DNA of 64,000 bases from Ursus arctos (Eukaryota > Chordata > Mammalia > Carnivora > Ursidae). Positions 11,650-22,873 of the stretch are shown here, in pieces; within the stretch, counting starts at the first letter, position 1; the number at the start of each line of letters is the position of its first letter. The notes beneath the pieces were generated by a model. The model saw only the letters and a program-made list of their open reading frames with translations. It was not told the origin of the DNA and did no database searches. The stretch spans positions 27,124,767 through 27,188,766 of the forward strand of contig NW_026623089.1 in NCBI RefSeq assembly GCF_023065955.2, written 5' to 3'. The position numbers and the translations under genes were made by a program.

Positions 11650-11845
11650 TTTAAGGTATGGAGAGGCAAGCTGAGAGATGATCTGAGACCTCAAGAAATG
11701 TATGGTTTAGAGAGGGAGACAGAAAAGTAAGCTGTTGTCCATAGTAGATTATAACGAAGGGTAACAGAACATAGGGAAGGGGATGCCTAATTTGGGCAAC
11801 AGTGCAGAGGATTCCTGGAGGAGGTGGCTCCTGAGCTTGCTCTAT
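11650..11845 (-). mobile_element. L2 fragment (decayed)
   Basis: Antisense L2-like order: AGAGGGAGACAGAAAAGTAA, then CAGAGGATTCCTGGAGGAGG, TGGCTCCTGAGCTTGC. Confidence 0.5.
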
Positions 11846-12077
11846 CCTCCCTCACATCTGTCCCTCGACTCCTTTAAAATCTTCCTGCAATATAAACCTG
11901 AGACACGCCCTCCAGCTTTGCCCAATGGTTCCCTTATTTTCAGGTCCTAGTATCAACAAAATCCCAAAGAATGTTAGAGAGGACACGGCTGCCCTGACAA
12001 TAAGAACCCCAAGGATCATAGAATGTGTTAGGGACTCATCATACATTTATGTATGTATTTATGTGTGTATTTTAGAT

Positions 12078-12131
12078 TTCAATTATTTATTTGTCAGAGA
12101 GAAAGAGAGTGAGCAAGAGCACAAGTGGGGG
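12078..12131 (-). mobile_element. Truncated SINEC tail piece
   Basis: Only the tail half remains: ATTATTTATTTGTCAGAGAG followed by AAGAGCACAAGTGGGGGGA. No tRNA head. Confidence 0.6.
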
Positions 12132-12819
12132 GATTCACATGCAGTTGTAAGAAATAATAGAATACTCTTTACCCAGTTTTGGCCAATGATAATATCTTAC
12201 AAAACTATACCACGGTACCACAACCAGGATATCGACATTGATACAGGGAAGGTACAGGACATCTCTATCACCACAAGCATCTCTCATGTTGCCCTTTTAC
12301 AGCCACACCTTCCTTCCAGCCCTTACTCCTTCCCTAACCTTTGGCAACCACCAATCTTTTCCTCAATTAAATGATTTCCTCATTTTAAGAATATTATACA
12401 AATGGAATCATACAGTATATAATCTTTGGGGATTGGTTTTTTAAAACTCAACATAATTCTCTGGAGGGTCATCCAGGTTGTGGTGTGATTCAGTAGCTCA
12501 TTCCTTTTCATTACTCAGTAGTATTCTATAATGTGAATGTACCACAATTAATTTCACCATTTTCTAAATGTTTTATAATTTTATATTCTACATTTGAATC
12601 TGTAATTCATTTTGAATTAATCTTTATATAAGGTGTGAGACTTAGTTCAATGTTCTTTTTTTTTCTTTTTTAACCTTTTTTTTAAACCCACCTGCTCTAG
12701 CACCATTTGTTGAAAAGACTATCTTTCCTCCATTGAATTGCTCTTGCAGTACTATCAAAACTCAGATGGGCGTATTTGTGTTGTCTACTTCTGGATTCTC
12801 TATTCTGTTCCATTTGTTT

Positions 12820-13008
12820 TAAAGATTTTTTTTATTTTAGAGAGACAAAGAGTTTGAGTGTGCGTGTGCATGAGTGGGGGAGGGGCAGAGGGAGAGAATC
12901 TTCAAGCAGAGTCCCCAATGTGGGACTTAATCTCACAATACATGAGATCATGACCTGAGCCAAAACCAAGAGTTGGACACTTAACCGACTGAGCCATCTG
13001 GGCAACCC
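12820..13008 (-). mobile_element. SINEC, older subfamily
   Basis: Minus-strand SINEC with GAGGGGCAGAGGGAGAGAAT, ATGAGATCATGACCTGAGCC and CTTAACCGACTGAGCCATCT. Flanked by CTGTTCCA copies of the L1 target. Confidence 0.88.
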
Positions 13009-13380
13009 TCTGTTCCACTGATCTATGTGTCTATACCTCTACCAATACCATATAGGTTGGGTTATTGTAGCTATCTATATAAGACTTGAAATTGCATAGA
13101 TGCATTCTTCCCACTTTATTCTTTTTCAAAATGTTTTAGCTATTCTAGCTCTTCTGCTTTTCCATACTACTTTAGAATTATCTTGTCTATATTTACCAAA
13201 AAAAAAAAAAAAATCTTGCTGGGATTCTCTTAAGAACTGTGTTAAACCTGTATGTCAATTTGAGGAGAAGTGACATCTTTACTATATTAAGTTTTCCAAT
13301 TTGTGAATATGATTTGTCTCTCCATTAAAAGGTTTTAAAATTTCTTTCACCAGCATTTTGTAATTAAAAAAAATTTTTGG

Positions 13381-13572
13381 GGGGCGCCTGGGTGGCACAG
13401 CGGTTAAGCGTCTGCCTTCGGCTCAGGGCGTGATCCCGGCGTTATGGGATCGAGCCCCACATCAGGCTCTTCTGCTATGAGCCTGCTTCTTCCTCTCCCA
13501 CTCCCCCTGCTTGTGTTCTCTCTCTCACTGGCTGTCTCTATCTCTGTCGAATAAATAAATAAAATCTTTAAA
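13381..13572 (+). mobile_element. SINEC, full length, consensus-like
   Basis: GGGGCGCCTGGGTGGCACAG at the head, GATCCCGGCG, CTGGCTGTCTCTATCTCTGT, then AATAAATAAATAAAATCTTT. It sits in the A/T tail of the oppositely oriented SINEC at 13,573-13,775. Confidence 0.96.
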
Positions 13573-13775
13573 AAAATTTTTTTTAAAGATTTTATTTGTT
13601 TGACAGAGAGAGAGTGACAGCCAGCGAGAGAGGGAACACAAGCAGGGGGAATGGGAGAGGAAAAAGCAGGCTTCCCGCCGAGCAGGGAGCCCGATGCGGG
13701 GCTTGATCCCAGGTCCCTGGGATCATGCCCTGAGCCGAAGGCAGACGCTTAACGACTGAGCCACCCAGGTGCCCC
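13573..13775 (-). mobile_element. SINEC, full length, tail-to-tail with the previous one
   Basis: Minus-strand SINEC with GACAGCCAGCGAGAGAGGGA and CCACCCAGGTGCCCC head. The target duplication AGCATTTTGTAATT lies left of the pair (about 13,353) and right of it (13,776), so this element inserted first and the plus copy entered its tail. Confidence 0.95.
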
Positions 13776-13845
13776 AGCATTTTGTAATTTTCAGCATATC
13801 ATTCCTGCCCATATTTTGTTAGATTTACACCTATTTCATTTTATT

Positions 13846-14057
13846 TTATTTTATTTTTATTTATTTATTTTTTTAAAGATTCTATTTATTTATGTGACAG
13901 AGAGACAGCCAGCGAGAGAGGGAACACAGCAGGGGAGTAGGAGAGGAAGAAGCAGGCTCCCAGCGGAGGAGCCCGATGTGGGACTCGATCCCAGAACGCC
14001 GGGATCACGCCCTGAGCCGAAGGCAGATGCTTAATGACTGCGCCACCCAGGAGCCCC
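13846..14057 (-). mobile_element. SINEC, full length
   Basis: Minus-strand SINEC with GCCAGCGAGAGAGGGAACAC and ACTGCGCCACCCAGGAGCCCC. Duplication CCTATTTCATTTTATTTT at about 13,830 and 14,057. Confidence 0.94.
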
Positions 14058-14712
14058 CTATTTCATTTTATTTTTGAGCAATTATAAATGATATTTTATT
14101 TTTAATTTCAGTGGCCACATATGCATTGCTAATATATAGAAACACAATTGATTTTTGTATATTTATTTGTATTCTTCAACTTTGCTAATTTCATGCATTA
14201 GTTCTAAATGGTTGTTTTTGTTTTGTTTTGTTTTGAAGATTCCTTGGGATTTCCTAAGTAGACAGCAATGTCTTCCTTTCTGATATGTATAGCTTTTATT
14301 TCCTTTTCTTGACTTCTTGCCTTGACTAGAACTTTAAGTGCTGTGTTGAATTGGAGTGGTGAGAGGGAACATCCTTGCCTTGTTCCTGGTCTTAAGGGGA
14401 AAATATTCAGTCTTTCACCACTAAGTGTAATGTTACCTCTAGGATTTTTATGGTGCTCTTTATCAAATTGAGGAAGTTCCCCTATATTCCTATTTTTCAG
14501 AGTTTTTATCATGAATTGGGTGTTGAATCCTGTCAAATGATTTTTCTACATCAACTAATATGTTCATGCGACTGTTCTTTAGCTTGTACATAGGGTAGAA
14601 TGCATTGATTTTTAAATATTGACCCAACCTTTCATGACTGGAATAAATTCCAGTTGGTCATGATGTATAATTCTTTTTACATATTGCTGGATTTCTGGTT
14701 TGCTAGTATTTT

Positions 14713-14889
14713 TTTTTAAGAGAGGGAAAGAGAGTGGGGGGAGGGGTAGAGGAAGAGGGAGAAAGAGAATCTTAAGCAGGCTCCACACTGGGGATCCCAA
14801 CACAGGGCTGGATCTCATGACCCTGAGATCATGACCTGAGCTAAAATCAAGAGTTGGACACTTAACCGAGTGAGCCACCAAGATGCCCC
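14713..14889 (-). mobile_element. SINEC, older subfamily
   Basis: GTGGGGGGAGGGGTAGAGGA, CCCTGAGATCATGACCTGAG, CTTAACCGAGTGAGCCACC. Duplication of TTGCTAGTATTTT on both sides. Confidence 0.9.
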
Positions 14890-15400
14890 TGATTTGCTAG
14901 TATTTTCTTAAGGATTTTTGCACCTATATTCATGAGGAATTTTGGGTATAGTTTTCTCTCTCTTTTTGGTACTGTCTTTGTCTGGCATATACAGCTAATA
15001 TTAACTTCATAAAATTAATGAGGAAGTGTTACCTCCTCTTCTATTTTCTGGAAGAGACTGTGTAGCTCTGCTGTTCTTTTTTCTTTAAATATTTGGTAGA
15101 ATTAGAATTCTCCAGTAAAACTGTCTGGGCCTGGAGATTTCCTTTATAAGAATTTAAAAATGATGAATTCAACTTTCTTAAAGTTAGAAAATTATTAAAA
15201 TGATCTATTTCACATTGGGTGAGTTGTGGTAGTTTGTGTTTTTCAGTGTGTGTGGAGTTGTTCATACTATTCCCTTATCCAGTTGATGTTTGCAAGGTCT
15301 GTAGCAGTATTTCCTGTTTCACTCCTGAAACTGGTAATTTGTCTTTATTCCTAGTCAGTCTTGCTAAAGCCTTATCTATTGTATTTTTTATTTTTTATTT

Positions 15401-15613
15401 ACTTTTTTATTTTTTTTAATTTTTAAAGATTTTATTTATTTATTTGACAGAGATAGAGACAGCCAGTGAGAGAGGGAACACAAGCAGGGGGAGTGGGAGA
15501 GGAAGAAGCAGGCTCATAGCAGAGGAGCCCGATGTGGGGCTTGATCCCATAACGCCGGGATCACGCCCTGAGCCGAAGGCAGACGCTTAACCGCTGTGCC
15601 ACCCAGGCGCCCC
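15401..15613 (-). mobile_element. SINEC, full length, young
   Basis: Minus-strand SINEC with ACAGCCAGTGAGAGAGGGAA and CCGCTGTGCCACCCAGGCGC. Duplication TGTATTTTTTATTTTTTA at about 15,380 and 15,614. It landed in the T-rich tail of the older SINE that follows. Confidence 0.94.
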
Positions 15614-15631
15614 TGTATTTTTTATTTTTTA

Positions 15632-15724
15632 AATTAAGTAGGCTCCATGCCCAATGTGAGGCTTGAACGCACAACCCTGAGATCAAGAGACACATGCTTT
15701 ATCAACTGAGCCAGCCAGGAGCCC
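15632..15724 (-). mobile_element. Short older SINEC variant
   Basis: AAGTAGGCTCCATGCCCAAT, CCCTGAGATCAAGAGACACA, CAACTGAGCCAGCCAGGAGC. The same short type as 61,168-61,267. Confidence 0.85.
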
Positions 15725-15743
15725 AAGACTTTTCCTCTTTTCT

Positions 15744-15936
15744 TTTCCTTTTTTTTTTTTTTTAAGATTTATTTATTTATTTTGTGGGGGAGGGGCAGAG
15801 GGAGAAGGAGAGAGAATCTCAAGGAGACTCCCCACTGAGTGCAGAGACTGACATGGGGCTCAATCTCATGACCATGAGATCATGACCCGAGATGAAGTCA
15901 AGAGTCGGGCACTTAACTGAGCCACCCAGGTGCTCT
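15744..15936 (-). mobile_element. SINEC, older subfamily
   Basis: GGGGGAGGGGCAGAGGGAGA, ATGAGATCATGACCCGAG, CTTAACTGAGCCACCCAGG. Duplication GACTTTTCCTCTTTTCT / GACTCTTCCTCTTTTCT at 15,727-15,743 and 15,937-15,953. Confidence 0.92.
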
Positions 15937-15967
15937 GACTCTTCCTCTTTTCTAATGCCTGACTTCA

Positions 15968-16002
<35 letters not shown>

Positions 16003-16071
16003 GATATAGATATAGATATAGATATAGATATAGATACAGATATATAGATATAGATATAGATATAGATATAT
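15968..16071 (+). repeat. Compound (GT)n-(AGATAT)n microsatellite
   Basis: (GT)14 at 15,968-15,995 runs straight into about 75 bp of AGATAT hexamer units with one CAGATA variant. Confidence 0.96.
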
Positions 16072-16784
16072 CTCCTATCAGCACTAACTGTGGCCCACAA
16101 ATTTTGATATGTTGTATTTTCATTTTCATTGAGTTCAATGAATTTCTTAAAATCTCTCTTGAGACTTCTGCTTTGACTCATGGATTATTTACAAGTGTGC
16201 TGTTTTGTTTCCAAGTGTCTGAAGAGTTTCTTGTTATCTTTATGTTATAAATTTTTTTAAAAAATTTGTAGTCAATGAACAAGCCATATATGATTTTAAT
16301 TTTTAAAAATTTGTTGAGGTTTGTTTTATGGCCCAGGATATGGTGTTGTATGTTGGTGTATGTCCCATGTACACTTGAAAATAATATACATTCTGCTGTT
16401 GTTGGGAGTGTTCTGTAAATGTCAGTTAGATCCTGTTGGTTGATGGTGGTTTTGAGTTCTATCTAGTTGTCCTGTCAGTTATTGAGAGGGGGTTTCGAAG
16501 TTTTCAACTGTAATTGTGTATTTGTCTTCTTTCAGTTCTATCAGTTTTTGTTTCACGTATTTTGCAGTTCTGTTGCTTGATCCTACACAATTAGAATTGT
16601 ATATCTTCTTGATGAGTTGACCTTTTAATCATTATATCATATCTCTCTCTGTCTCTGGTAATTTTATTTACTCTAAAGTCTACTCTATCTGATATTAATA
16701 TGGTATATGGACTGATATACATATGGACTTCTGCTTTGTTTTGATAATGTTTTCATGATATATCTTTTATTCATCCTTTTGCTT

Positions 16785-16813
16785 TCCCTCTCTCTCCATC
16801 TCTCTCTCTCTCT

Positions 16814-16854
<41 letters not shown>

Positions 16855-16855
16855 T
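16785..16855 (+). repeat. Compound (CT)n-(CA)n microsatellite
   Basis: CT-rich run, then ACATACACAT units, then pure CA to 16,854. Confidence 0.95.
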
Positions 16856-18354
16856 GTAGCATGTAGTTAGGTCACGATTTTTACTCATTCTGCCAATCTT
16901 TTAATTTTTGTAGTTATGCCATTTACATTTAGTGTAATTATTGATCTATTAGAGCCTAAGTCTGACCTTTTACGTTTTCTTTTCATTCTCTACTTCATTT
17001 CCATTTCTTTTCCCTTTTTGTGGGTTACTGAAACATTTTTTAGAATTCTGCTTTTATTTCTCTATGGTGTTTTTTAGTGTATCTCTTTTTTAAAATGGTT
17101 TCTTTAGGTATTACATTATCTATGCAAAACTTACCACAGTCTACTAGTGTCATCATTTTACTAGTTCGAGTGAAGTGTAGACATTTTACATCATTTACAT
17201 CCCTTTACCTTCCCCCATTTATAATACTGAAAATATTTCCTTTATATGCATCAGTGTTGGATTTTTTGTTTCAACAGTCAAACATAATTTAGAAAACACA
17301 AGAAGAGAAAGAAAATCAAATTAGTTACCCATATTGTGGCTTACCATGTTTTTTCCTCTTTTTTGGTGTTTCAAGTTATCTTCTTTTATCAATTCCTTTG
17401 TGTTTGGAGAATTTTCTTTAGCCATTCATTCAGAATATGTCTGCTAGTGACACATTCTCTTAGTTTTCCTTTATCTGACAATGTCTTGATTTTCCTTTCA
17501 TTTCTGAAGGATATTTTCACTAGATATTCTTGGTTGACAGTTCTTTTAGCTCTCAAAAAAGTTGTGCCACTTCTTTCTTGTCTTTATGATTTTTGATGAA
17601 AAATCCACTGCATTTGAATTGGGTTCCCCTCTAGGTGAGGTGTCATTTCTCATTACTTTCAAGAGTTTTCTTTGTCTTCAGTGTTTAGAATTTTGACTAT
17701 GATGTGTCATGGTGTGGACTTCTTTAGGTTTATCCTGTTTGGAATTCACTCAACTGCTTGAATCTGCAGCCTTACATATTTCACCAAATTCGGGGGAGTT
17801 TCTGCCATTTTTGAATACTTGTTCAGCCCTACTCTCTATTCTCCCTCTGGGACTCCCATGATAAAAATGTTAGATCTTTTGTTATAGTACTGTAGGCTTA
17901 TTTTCAGTATTTTTTTCCTCTTCATTGTTCAGAGTGGGTAATTTCTACTGTTTTATCTCCCAGTTTACTGATTCTTTTCTCTGTTCTCTCCATTCTGCTT
18001 TCAAGCCCATCCACTGAAGTCTTCAGTTCTGTTAAGGTATTTTTGAAATCTAAATTTCCATTTGGTTCTTTATATTTCTATTTCTTTGCAAAGACTTTCT
18101 ATATCTTTGCTCAGACTTTTTTTTTTCATTTGTTTCAAGTGTGTTCATAATTGTTCATTAAAGCATTTTTTTGATGGTTGATTTAAAATCTTGTAAGATA
18201 ATTCCAAAATTTTTGACAACTCAGTGTTGGCATCTATTTCTTTTTTTTCATTCGGTTTGAGATCTTCCTGGTTCTTGGTATGGTAAGTGATTTTACACTG
18301 AAACTTGGAATTTGGGGTAATATAAGACTCTTGATTTTATTTCAACCTTCTGTT

Positions 18355-18850
18355 TTAGCTGGCTTCCTCTGACACCCCTCTAGCGGAGGAATGGGAAGAG
18401 CATTTCTTTGTTACTGCAAGGTGGGGTAAAAATCCAGGTTTCCCACTTAAGCTCTCTCCTTATTACTGCTGGGTGGAGGTGAAAGTTCCAGCTCTCTAGT
18501 AGACCTTCTCTGATACCTCCCTGGCTGAGAGGGGTTGGGAGAACTTTGTTACTGCTATCCACATAGCTTTCATTAACATCATGGAAGGAATGAAAGTCCT
18601 TAAACTATACTAGGCCTCCTCCAACACCACCCCAGTGTGGAGGAGAAGGGTCACCTTATAACTGCTGGGTGGAGGTCTAAGTCCAGGATCCCCATGTGGT
18701 CTCCACTGACACTGTGGGGTGGTGTGGGGAGCTTGTCACCTCTGGCAAGTACAAGTGTCCAGACTCCCTACTTGGCCTTCTCTGACACCATTCTGCAAGT
18801 GGTTGGGATGCCTCATTACAGTCTACTAAGAATAGAAGTCTAGGCTTAGC
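18355..18850 (-). repeat. Degenerate about 75-140 bp tandem units in the L1 5' region
   Basis: The motif GGCCTTCTCTGACACC (or variants) recurs at about 18,361, 18,502, 18,613, 18,698 and 18,773. Each is followed by a G-rich AGGGGTTGGGAG-like part, TTACTGCTGGGTGGAGGT and AAGTCCAG. This looks like the internal tandem repeat of an old L1 5' UTR. Confidence 0.65.
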
Positions 18851-19010
18851 CCTCACCCTTGCTGGCATGGGTGGGAGTGGGGCCACAGGTTTTTCTGTGA
18901 AATTTGGCTAAAGTAGATCGTTATTGTCTAAAAGCTGTCTTCCTATGTTGCCCCTTTCCTGCTTGTTTGACTAGAGAGAGCAGTTTTCATCGGGATTTTT
19001 TTTTTTTAAT

Positions 19011-19440
19011 CTATACTTATTAGTGTTTCTGGGTTGCCAGCTTCTTCAGCTCTAGTTCTGAGAAAAATGAGGTGAGACAAAAGAAAACCCAGGGAACTCA
19101 ATATGTCATTCCCTGGATTCCAAGGTCCATAACTGATCTGCCTTCTTCTCTCCACCTTTCAGAGTCTTCTTATGTTTGCTTTATGTATAATGGCCAGGAA
19201 TTTTAGCTGTACTTAATAGAAGGAATAAGGGAAAATAGGTTTATTCTACCTACCCTATACTATCTTTCTAGGATGGAAACTTCTTTTTGATGATTTTAAT
19301 ACCAATCCATTTGCTGGGCCTTTAGGACATAGCAGGCACTGTGTAGGCACTTCAGGATGAGCATAATATATAGATTACAGCTCCTGTATGCCAGGACTTC
19401 ACTGTTAGGTAGGACAGACAGCCATTTCTCCTATAGTCTA
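19011..19440. other. No recognisable feature
   Basis: May include the 5' edge of the L1; otherwise unique sequence. Confidence 0.4.
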
Positions 19441-19444
19441 GCTC

Positions 19445-19690
19445 ATTGTTAAGAGCATGGCTTAGGATCACGACTGAGTCCCAATTCCAGCTCTGCCACT
19501 TCCAAGCTCTGTGACCCTGGATAAGTGAGTTAACCTCTCTGATTGTCAGTCTCCTCACTTGTAAAACAGGGGAAAGATTAGTACCAATATCATCTGCTGT
19601 TGATGGATTAAACAAAATAGTTCATGTAAATCAGTTTGCATGATGTCATCACATAGCAAGTGCTTAGTAAATATTAGTTGTTGCTGTTGT
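19445..19690 (+). mobile_element. MIR, near full length
   Basis: TTGTTAAGAGCATGGCTTAG, CCAGCTCTGCCACTTCCAAG, CTCTGTGACCCTGGATAAGT, GTAAAACAGGGGAAAGATTA, ATAGCAAGTGCTTAGTAAAT. Confidence 0.9.
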
Positions 19691-19717
19691 TGTTGCTGCT
19701 GCTGCTGTTGTTGTTAC
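19677..19717 (+). repeat. (GTT/GCT)n trinucleotide run
   Basis: GTTGTTGCTGTTGTTGTTGC and GCTGCTGCTGTTGTTGTT directly after the MIR end. Confidence 0.9.
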
Positions 19718-19816
19718 AAGGCAGGCTGAGCCAGGTATAATAATTCTCCCTTAGCCTTGTTCTCTCCGGTCAGAGCAGGTCTTCAGCTTACTCTGTGCCC
19801 ATTGCCTCTCTCTTCT

Positions 19817-20009
19817 TTTTTAAGATATTATTTATTTATTTGAGAGAGAGTGAGTGAAACAGCAGAGCGGGGGTGGGGCAGAGGCAGAGGGAGAAGAAGC
19901 AAACTCCCTTCTGAGTGGGGAGCCCGATGTGGGGCTCAATCCCAGGACCCTGGGATCAGGACCCAAGCCAAAGGCAGACACTTAACTGACTGAGCCACCC
20001 AGGCGCCCC
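19817..20009 (-). mobile_element. SINEC, full length
   Basis: GGGGCAGAGGCAGAGGGAGA, CCCAGGACCCTGGGATCAGG, CTGAGCCACCCAGGCGCCCC. Duplication TGCCTCTCTCTTCT / TGCCTCTCTTCTT. Confidence 0.93.
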
Positions 20010-20117
20010 TGCCTCTCTTCTTATCAATTGTGGAAACCTTTTTAACTGCATGAAGTTTGAAGGTGTTGAGATGGATGTTGCATGGGATGAGTGGGAATAG
20101 ATGTTTACTATTTGCTT

Positions 20118-20335
20118 TCAATCATTCATTCCCTTATTTATTCATAAATGCCTTCAGCAAATCTTTGTTTAACAATGACCCTGTGCTTGGCAACATGAAG
20201 GGAGCTTACAATCTAGCAGAATAGGCATCTAAGTAATGATAATTGGAGGCAGACTCTATGTGCCAAGAAGGATATGATCAGAATATTCTGAGAGCTCAGA
20301 AGAGAGAGAAATCACATTTGGATAGAAGAATCAGG
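20118..20335 (-). mobile_element. L2 fragment
   Basis: Antisense L2: CATTCATTCCCTTATTTATT, CTTGGCAACATGAAGGGAGC, TTACAATCTAGCAG. A further L2-like part at 21,060-21,360 suggests one element split by a later insertion. Confidence 0.7.
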
Positions 20336-20559
20336 ATGAAATTCATAAGATGGACACATCTGAACTTGACTTCAATAGGTAAACATGGAGGAAGTGCATG
20401 AGATGAGCAAAGAAAAAGGGAAAAGAAGATACAAACTGTCCATAGAAAACAGAAAATAGTAATGGTTTGGCTAGAACTTAGTGTATTTGTGTGTGTGGGG
20501 GGGGTAGGGTGAGAGGTGACTGGACAGTATGTGGGGCTAATATTTGGAGAGCTTTGAAT

Positions 20560-21055
20560 ATCAGGTGTATTGGTCAGGGTTAGGGTCAACTGTAAGCACC
20601 CAAGGTACAGTCGTTTAAATACATAAGGCTTTATTTTTAAGTAAAACAACTTCAAAGTTTGATGATCTGGGATTGGTATGGCAGCTCTGCATCACCAGAG
20701 ACCCAGGCTCCTTATATCCTTAGCAAGTGCTTCCATCTTAAAATTGCGCCATAGTCCAAGATAGCTGCTGGAGCTCCAGCACTCCAGATATGGAGAGAAA
20801 GGAAAGGAAGTTAGGCGATCTGTCCAGCTCTCTGCCCTCTTTATGGAACCTTTATGGAACCTCCAGGAAGTAGCATACGACAACTTATATTAACATCTTA
20901 CTGGCCAAAAAAAAAAAAAAATTTTTTTTATTGGCCAGAACTTAGTCACATGGCCATTTATCTGCAAGAGAAAAATATACCATTTATTTGCTGAGATAAA
21001 TAAACTTTAAAAAATCTGGGTATATTGCCCTCCTGGATAAGATACAAGTTCTATT
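20560..21055 (+). mobile_element. Old interspersed repeat, family not assigned
   Basis: GGTCAGGGTTAGGGTCAACT, GGTATGGCAGCTCTGCATCA, AGATAGCTGCTGGAGCTCCA and TGGCCAGAACTTAGTCACAT form a pattern I know from a widespread old mammalian element whose name I cannot fix. It interrupts an L2. An A15T8 stretch at 20,907-20,929 lies inside it between CTGGCC and TTGGCC. Confidence 0.45.
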
Positions 21056-21059
21056 ACTA

Positions 21060-21365
21060 AAGATGAAAGGATACTAAGTAGGCAACTGGAAGACTGTTCA
21101 TCACCAGAGTAAAGGGTTTAGACTTAATTAATCTGGCAGTGAGAGCCCTGTGGGGGATGGTTTAGCAAGACACTGGCACAATCCAAGTTTCCAACTAGAA
21201 AGATCAGTCTGGGACTGTGAAGACTGGATTGTAGTAGAAAGAAACTAGAGGCAGAGAGATTAGTTGGTAAGTGATTTCACTGGTCAAGGAGGGAAGTGAT
21301 GAAGAATGAGATGGGAAGTGAAGGGGACAGAGGGGAGACATATTTCAGGAGTATATTATTAGGGT
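21060..21365 (-). mobile_element. L2 fragment
   Basis: Antisense L2: TAGAAAGATCAGTCTGGGAC, TGAAGACTGGATTGTAGTAG, GATGAAGAATGAGATGGGAA. Confidence 0.6.
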
Positions 21366-21561
21366 GGCTGCTGACTGGATGTGAAGGTGTTAAAATAAAC
21401 CACAGACTGATTTTGTAATGGGAAACTCAGACAGTTGACCAATGAACACAGAACTCGATGACAGGGCCATTTCTGGAAAGAGGGAAATCTGAAGAAGTGC
21501 TTATTTGGGGCCAGTGATGAGTTTGGTTTAAAACAAGAGATTCAGGCAGAACACTTATGCC

Positions 21562-21702
21562 AATGGTTCTTAAAGTGTGTGCCCCAAACAGCACCAGCAT
21601 CACCTGGGAGCTTATTAGAAATGCAAATTCCGGGACCACATGCCAGACCTACTGAATCAGAAACTGTAGGATTGGGGCCTAACTATCTATTTTAACAAAC
21701 AC
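21562..21702 (+). mobile_element. MER5A-type hAT element, left part
   Basis: CAATGGTTCTTAAAGTGTGT, CAGCATCACCTGGGAGCTTA, TTAGAAATGCAAATTCCGGG, CTACTGAATCAGAAACTGTA, GGGGCCTAACTATCTATTTT. It breaks off where L1 sequence starts. Confidence 0.8.
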
Positions 21703-22035
21703 ATACTGTATTTTTATAAACTAGCAATAAACAATAGGAAATACAAATTTAAAAAACATTCCATTTATAATAGCATCAAAATATAGTAAACATTTTGGGG
21801 ATAAGTTTGACCAAAGATATATAAGACTTCTACTCTGAAAACTAAAAAGCATTGCTGAGAGAAATTAAAGAAAACCCAAATAAATGAAGAAATATTATGC
21901 CCATGCATTGGAAGATTCAATATTGCTAAGATGTCAATACTCCCCAAATTGATTTCTAGATTAAATGCACTCTCAAAATTCCAGCAGGCTGTTTATTTTG
22001 AGACACTGACAAGTGAATTCTAAAATGCATATGGA

Positions 22036-22230
22036 GGGGCACCTGGGTGGCTCAGTCATTATGTGTCTGTCTTCGGCTCAGGGCGTGAACCCAGAGTCCC
22101 GGGATCGAGCCCTACATCAGGCTCCCTGCTCCATTGGGAGCCTGCTTCTTCCTCTCCCACTCCCCCTGCTTGTGTTCCCTCTCTTGCTGGCTGTCTCTCT
22201 GTCAAATAAATAAATAAAATCTTTAAAAAA
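22036..22230 (+). mobile_element. SINEC, full length, inside L1
   Basis: GGGGCACCTGGGTGGCTCAG head and AATAAATAAATAAAATCTTT tail. Perfect 15-bp duplication TAAAATGCATATGGA at 22,021-22,035 and 22,231-22,245. Confidence 0.96.
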
Positions 22231-22732
22231 TAAAATGCATATGGAAATACAATAGAATAGCCAAAACAATTTTGAAAAAGAACAAAGTTGGAAGGCTTAC
22301 ACTATCTGATTTGAACACTTATGAAGATAGAGCAACACAGTGTGATACTGGCATAAATATAGACAAAAAATCAGTGGAGCAGAATACTGAGTCCAGAAAT
22401 AAGCCCATGCATAAATGATCAATCGATTTTTGACAAAAGTACCATGGCAATTAAATGGGGAAAGGAAAATCTTTTCAACAAATGATGCTGGAATAACTGA
22501 ATAGCCATATGCAGAAAAAAACAAAAAACAAAACAAAAAAACCCCCAAAACCCTTAATCCCTACCTCACACCATATACAAAAATTAACTTGAAAAGGATC
22601 ATAGACCTAATATGAGAGCTAAAACCATAAAACTTCTATAAGAAAGCATAGGAGAAAATCTTAGTAACCTTGAGTTTGGCAAAGATTCCTTAAATATGAC
22701 TCCCAAAATGCAAACTATTTAAAAAAAATCAA

Positions 22733-22821
22733 GGGGCGCTTGGCTGGCTCAGTTGGAAGAGCATGCAACTCTTGATCTTGGGGTTGTGAGTTCAAGCCCC
22801 ACATTGGGTACAGAGATTACT

Positions 22822-22857
<36 letters not shown>

Positions 22858-22873
22858 ACAAATAAATAGATAA
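22733..22873 (+). mobile_element. Short SINEC variant with (AAAT)n tail
   Basis: GGGGCGCTTGGCTGGCTCAG, TTGATCTTGGGGTTGTGAGT, CCCCACATTGGGTACAGAGA. Its tail has expanded to about 45 bp of AAAT units. Confidence 0.92.

Larger units (their letters stand above)
12165..19010 (-). mobile_element. Long ancient L1, antisense, with many nested insertions
   Basis: Reads from the 3' UTR at the left (AAATGGAATCATACAGTATA, CAGTAGTATTCTATAATGTG) through reverse transcriptase (CTAGCACCATTTGTTGAAAA, CTTGCCTTGTTCCTGG, CAGTTGGTCATGATGTATAA, TGCTGGATTTCTGGTTTGCT) and endonuclease-side sequence (16,080-16,260) to 5' sequences (17,500-18,900). That is nearly a whole element in one orientation. Frames are broken everywhere. 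SINECs at 12,820, 13,381, 13,573, 13,846, 14,713, 15,401, 15,632 and 15,744 interrupt it, as do two microsatellites. Confidence 0.8.

Noticed and set aside
13381..13572. SINEC heads as functional tRNA-Lys genes
   Set aside because: tRNA-derived SINE heads with mutated arms, attached to a SINE body and tail.
14204..14536. 110-codon frame with reverse-transcriptase-like words
   Set aside because: It is a surviving patch of the broken L1 ORF2 (antisense element), not a live gene.
12165..19010. L1 as a potentially active element
   Set aside because: Both reading frames are broken throughout and several SINEs are nested in it.
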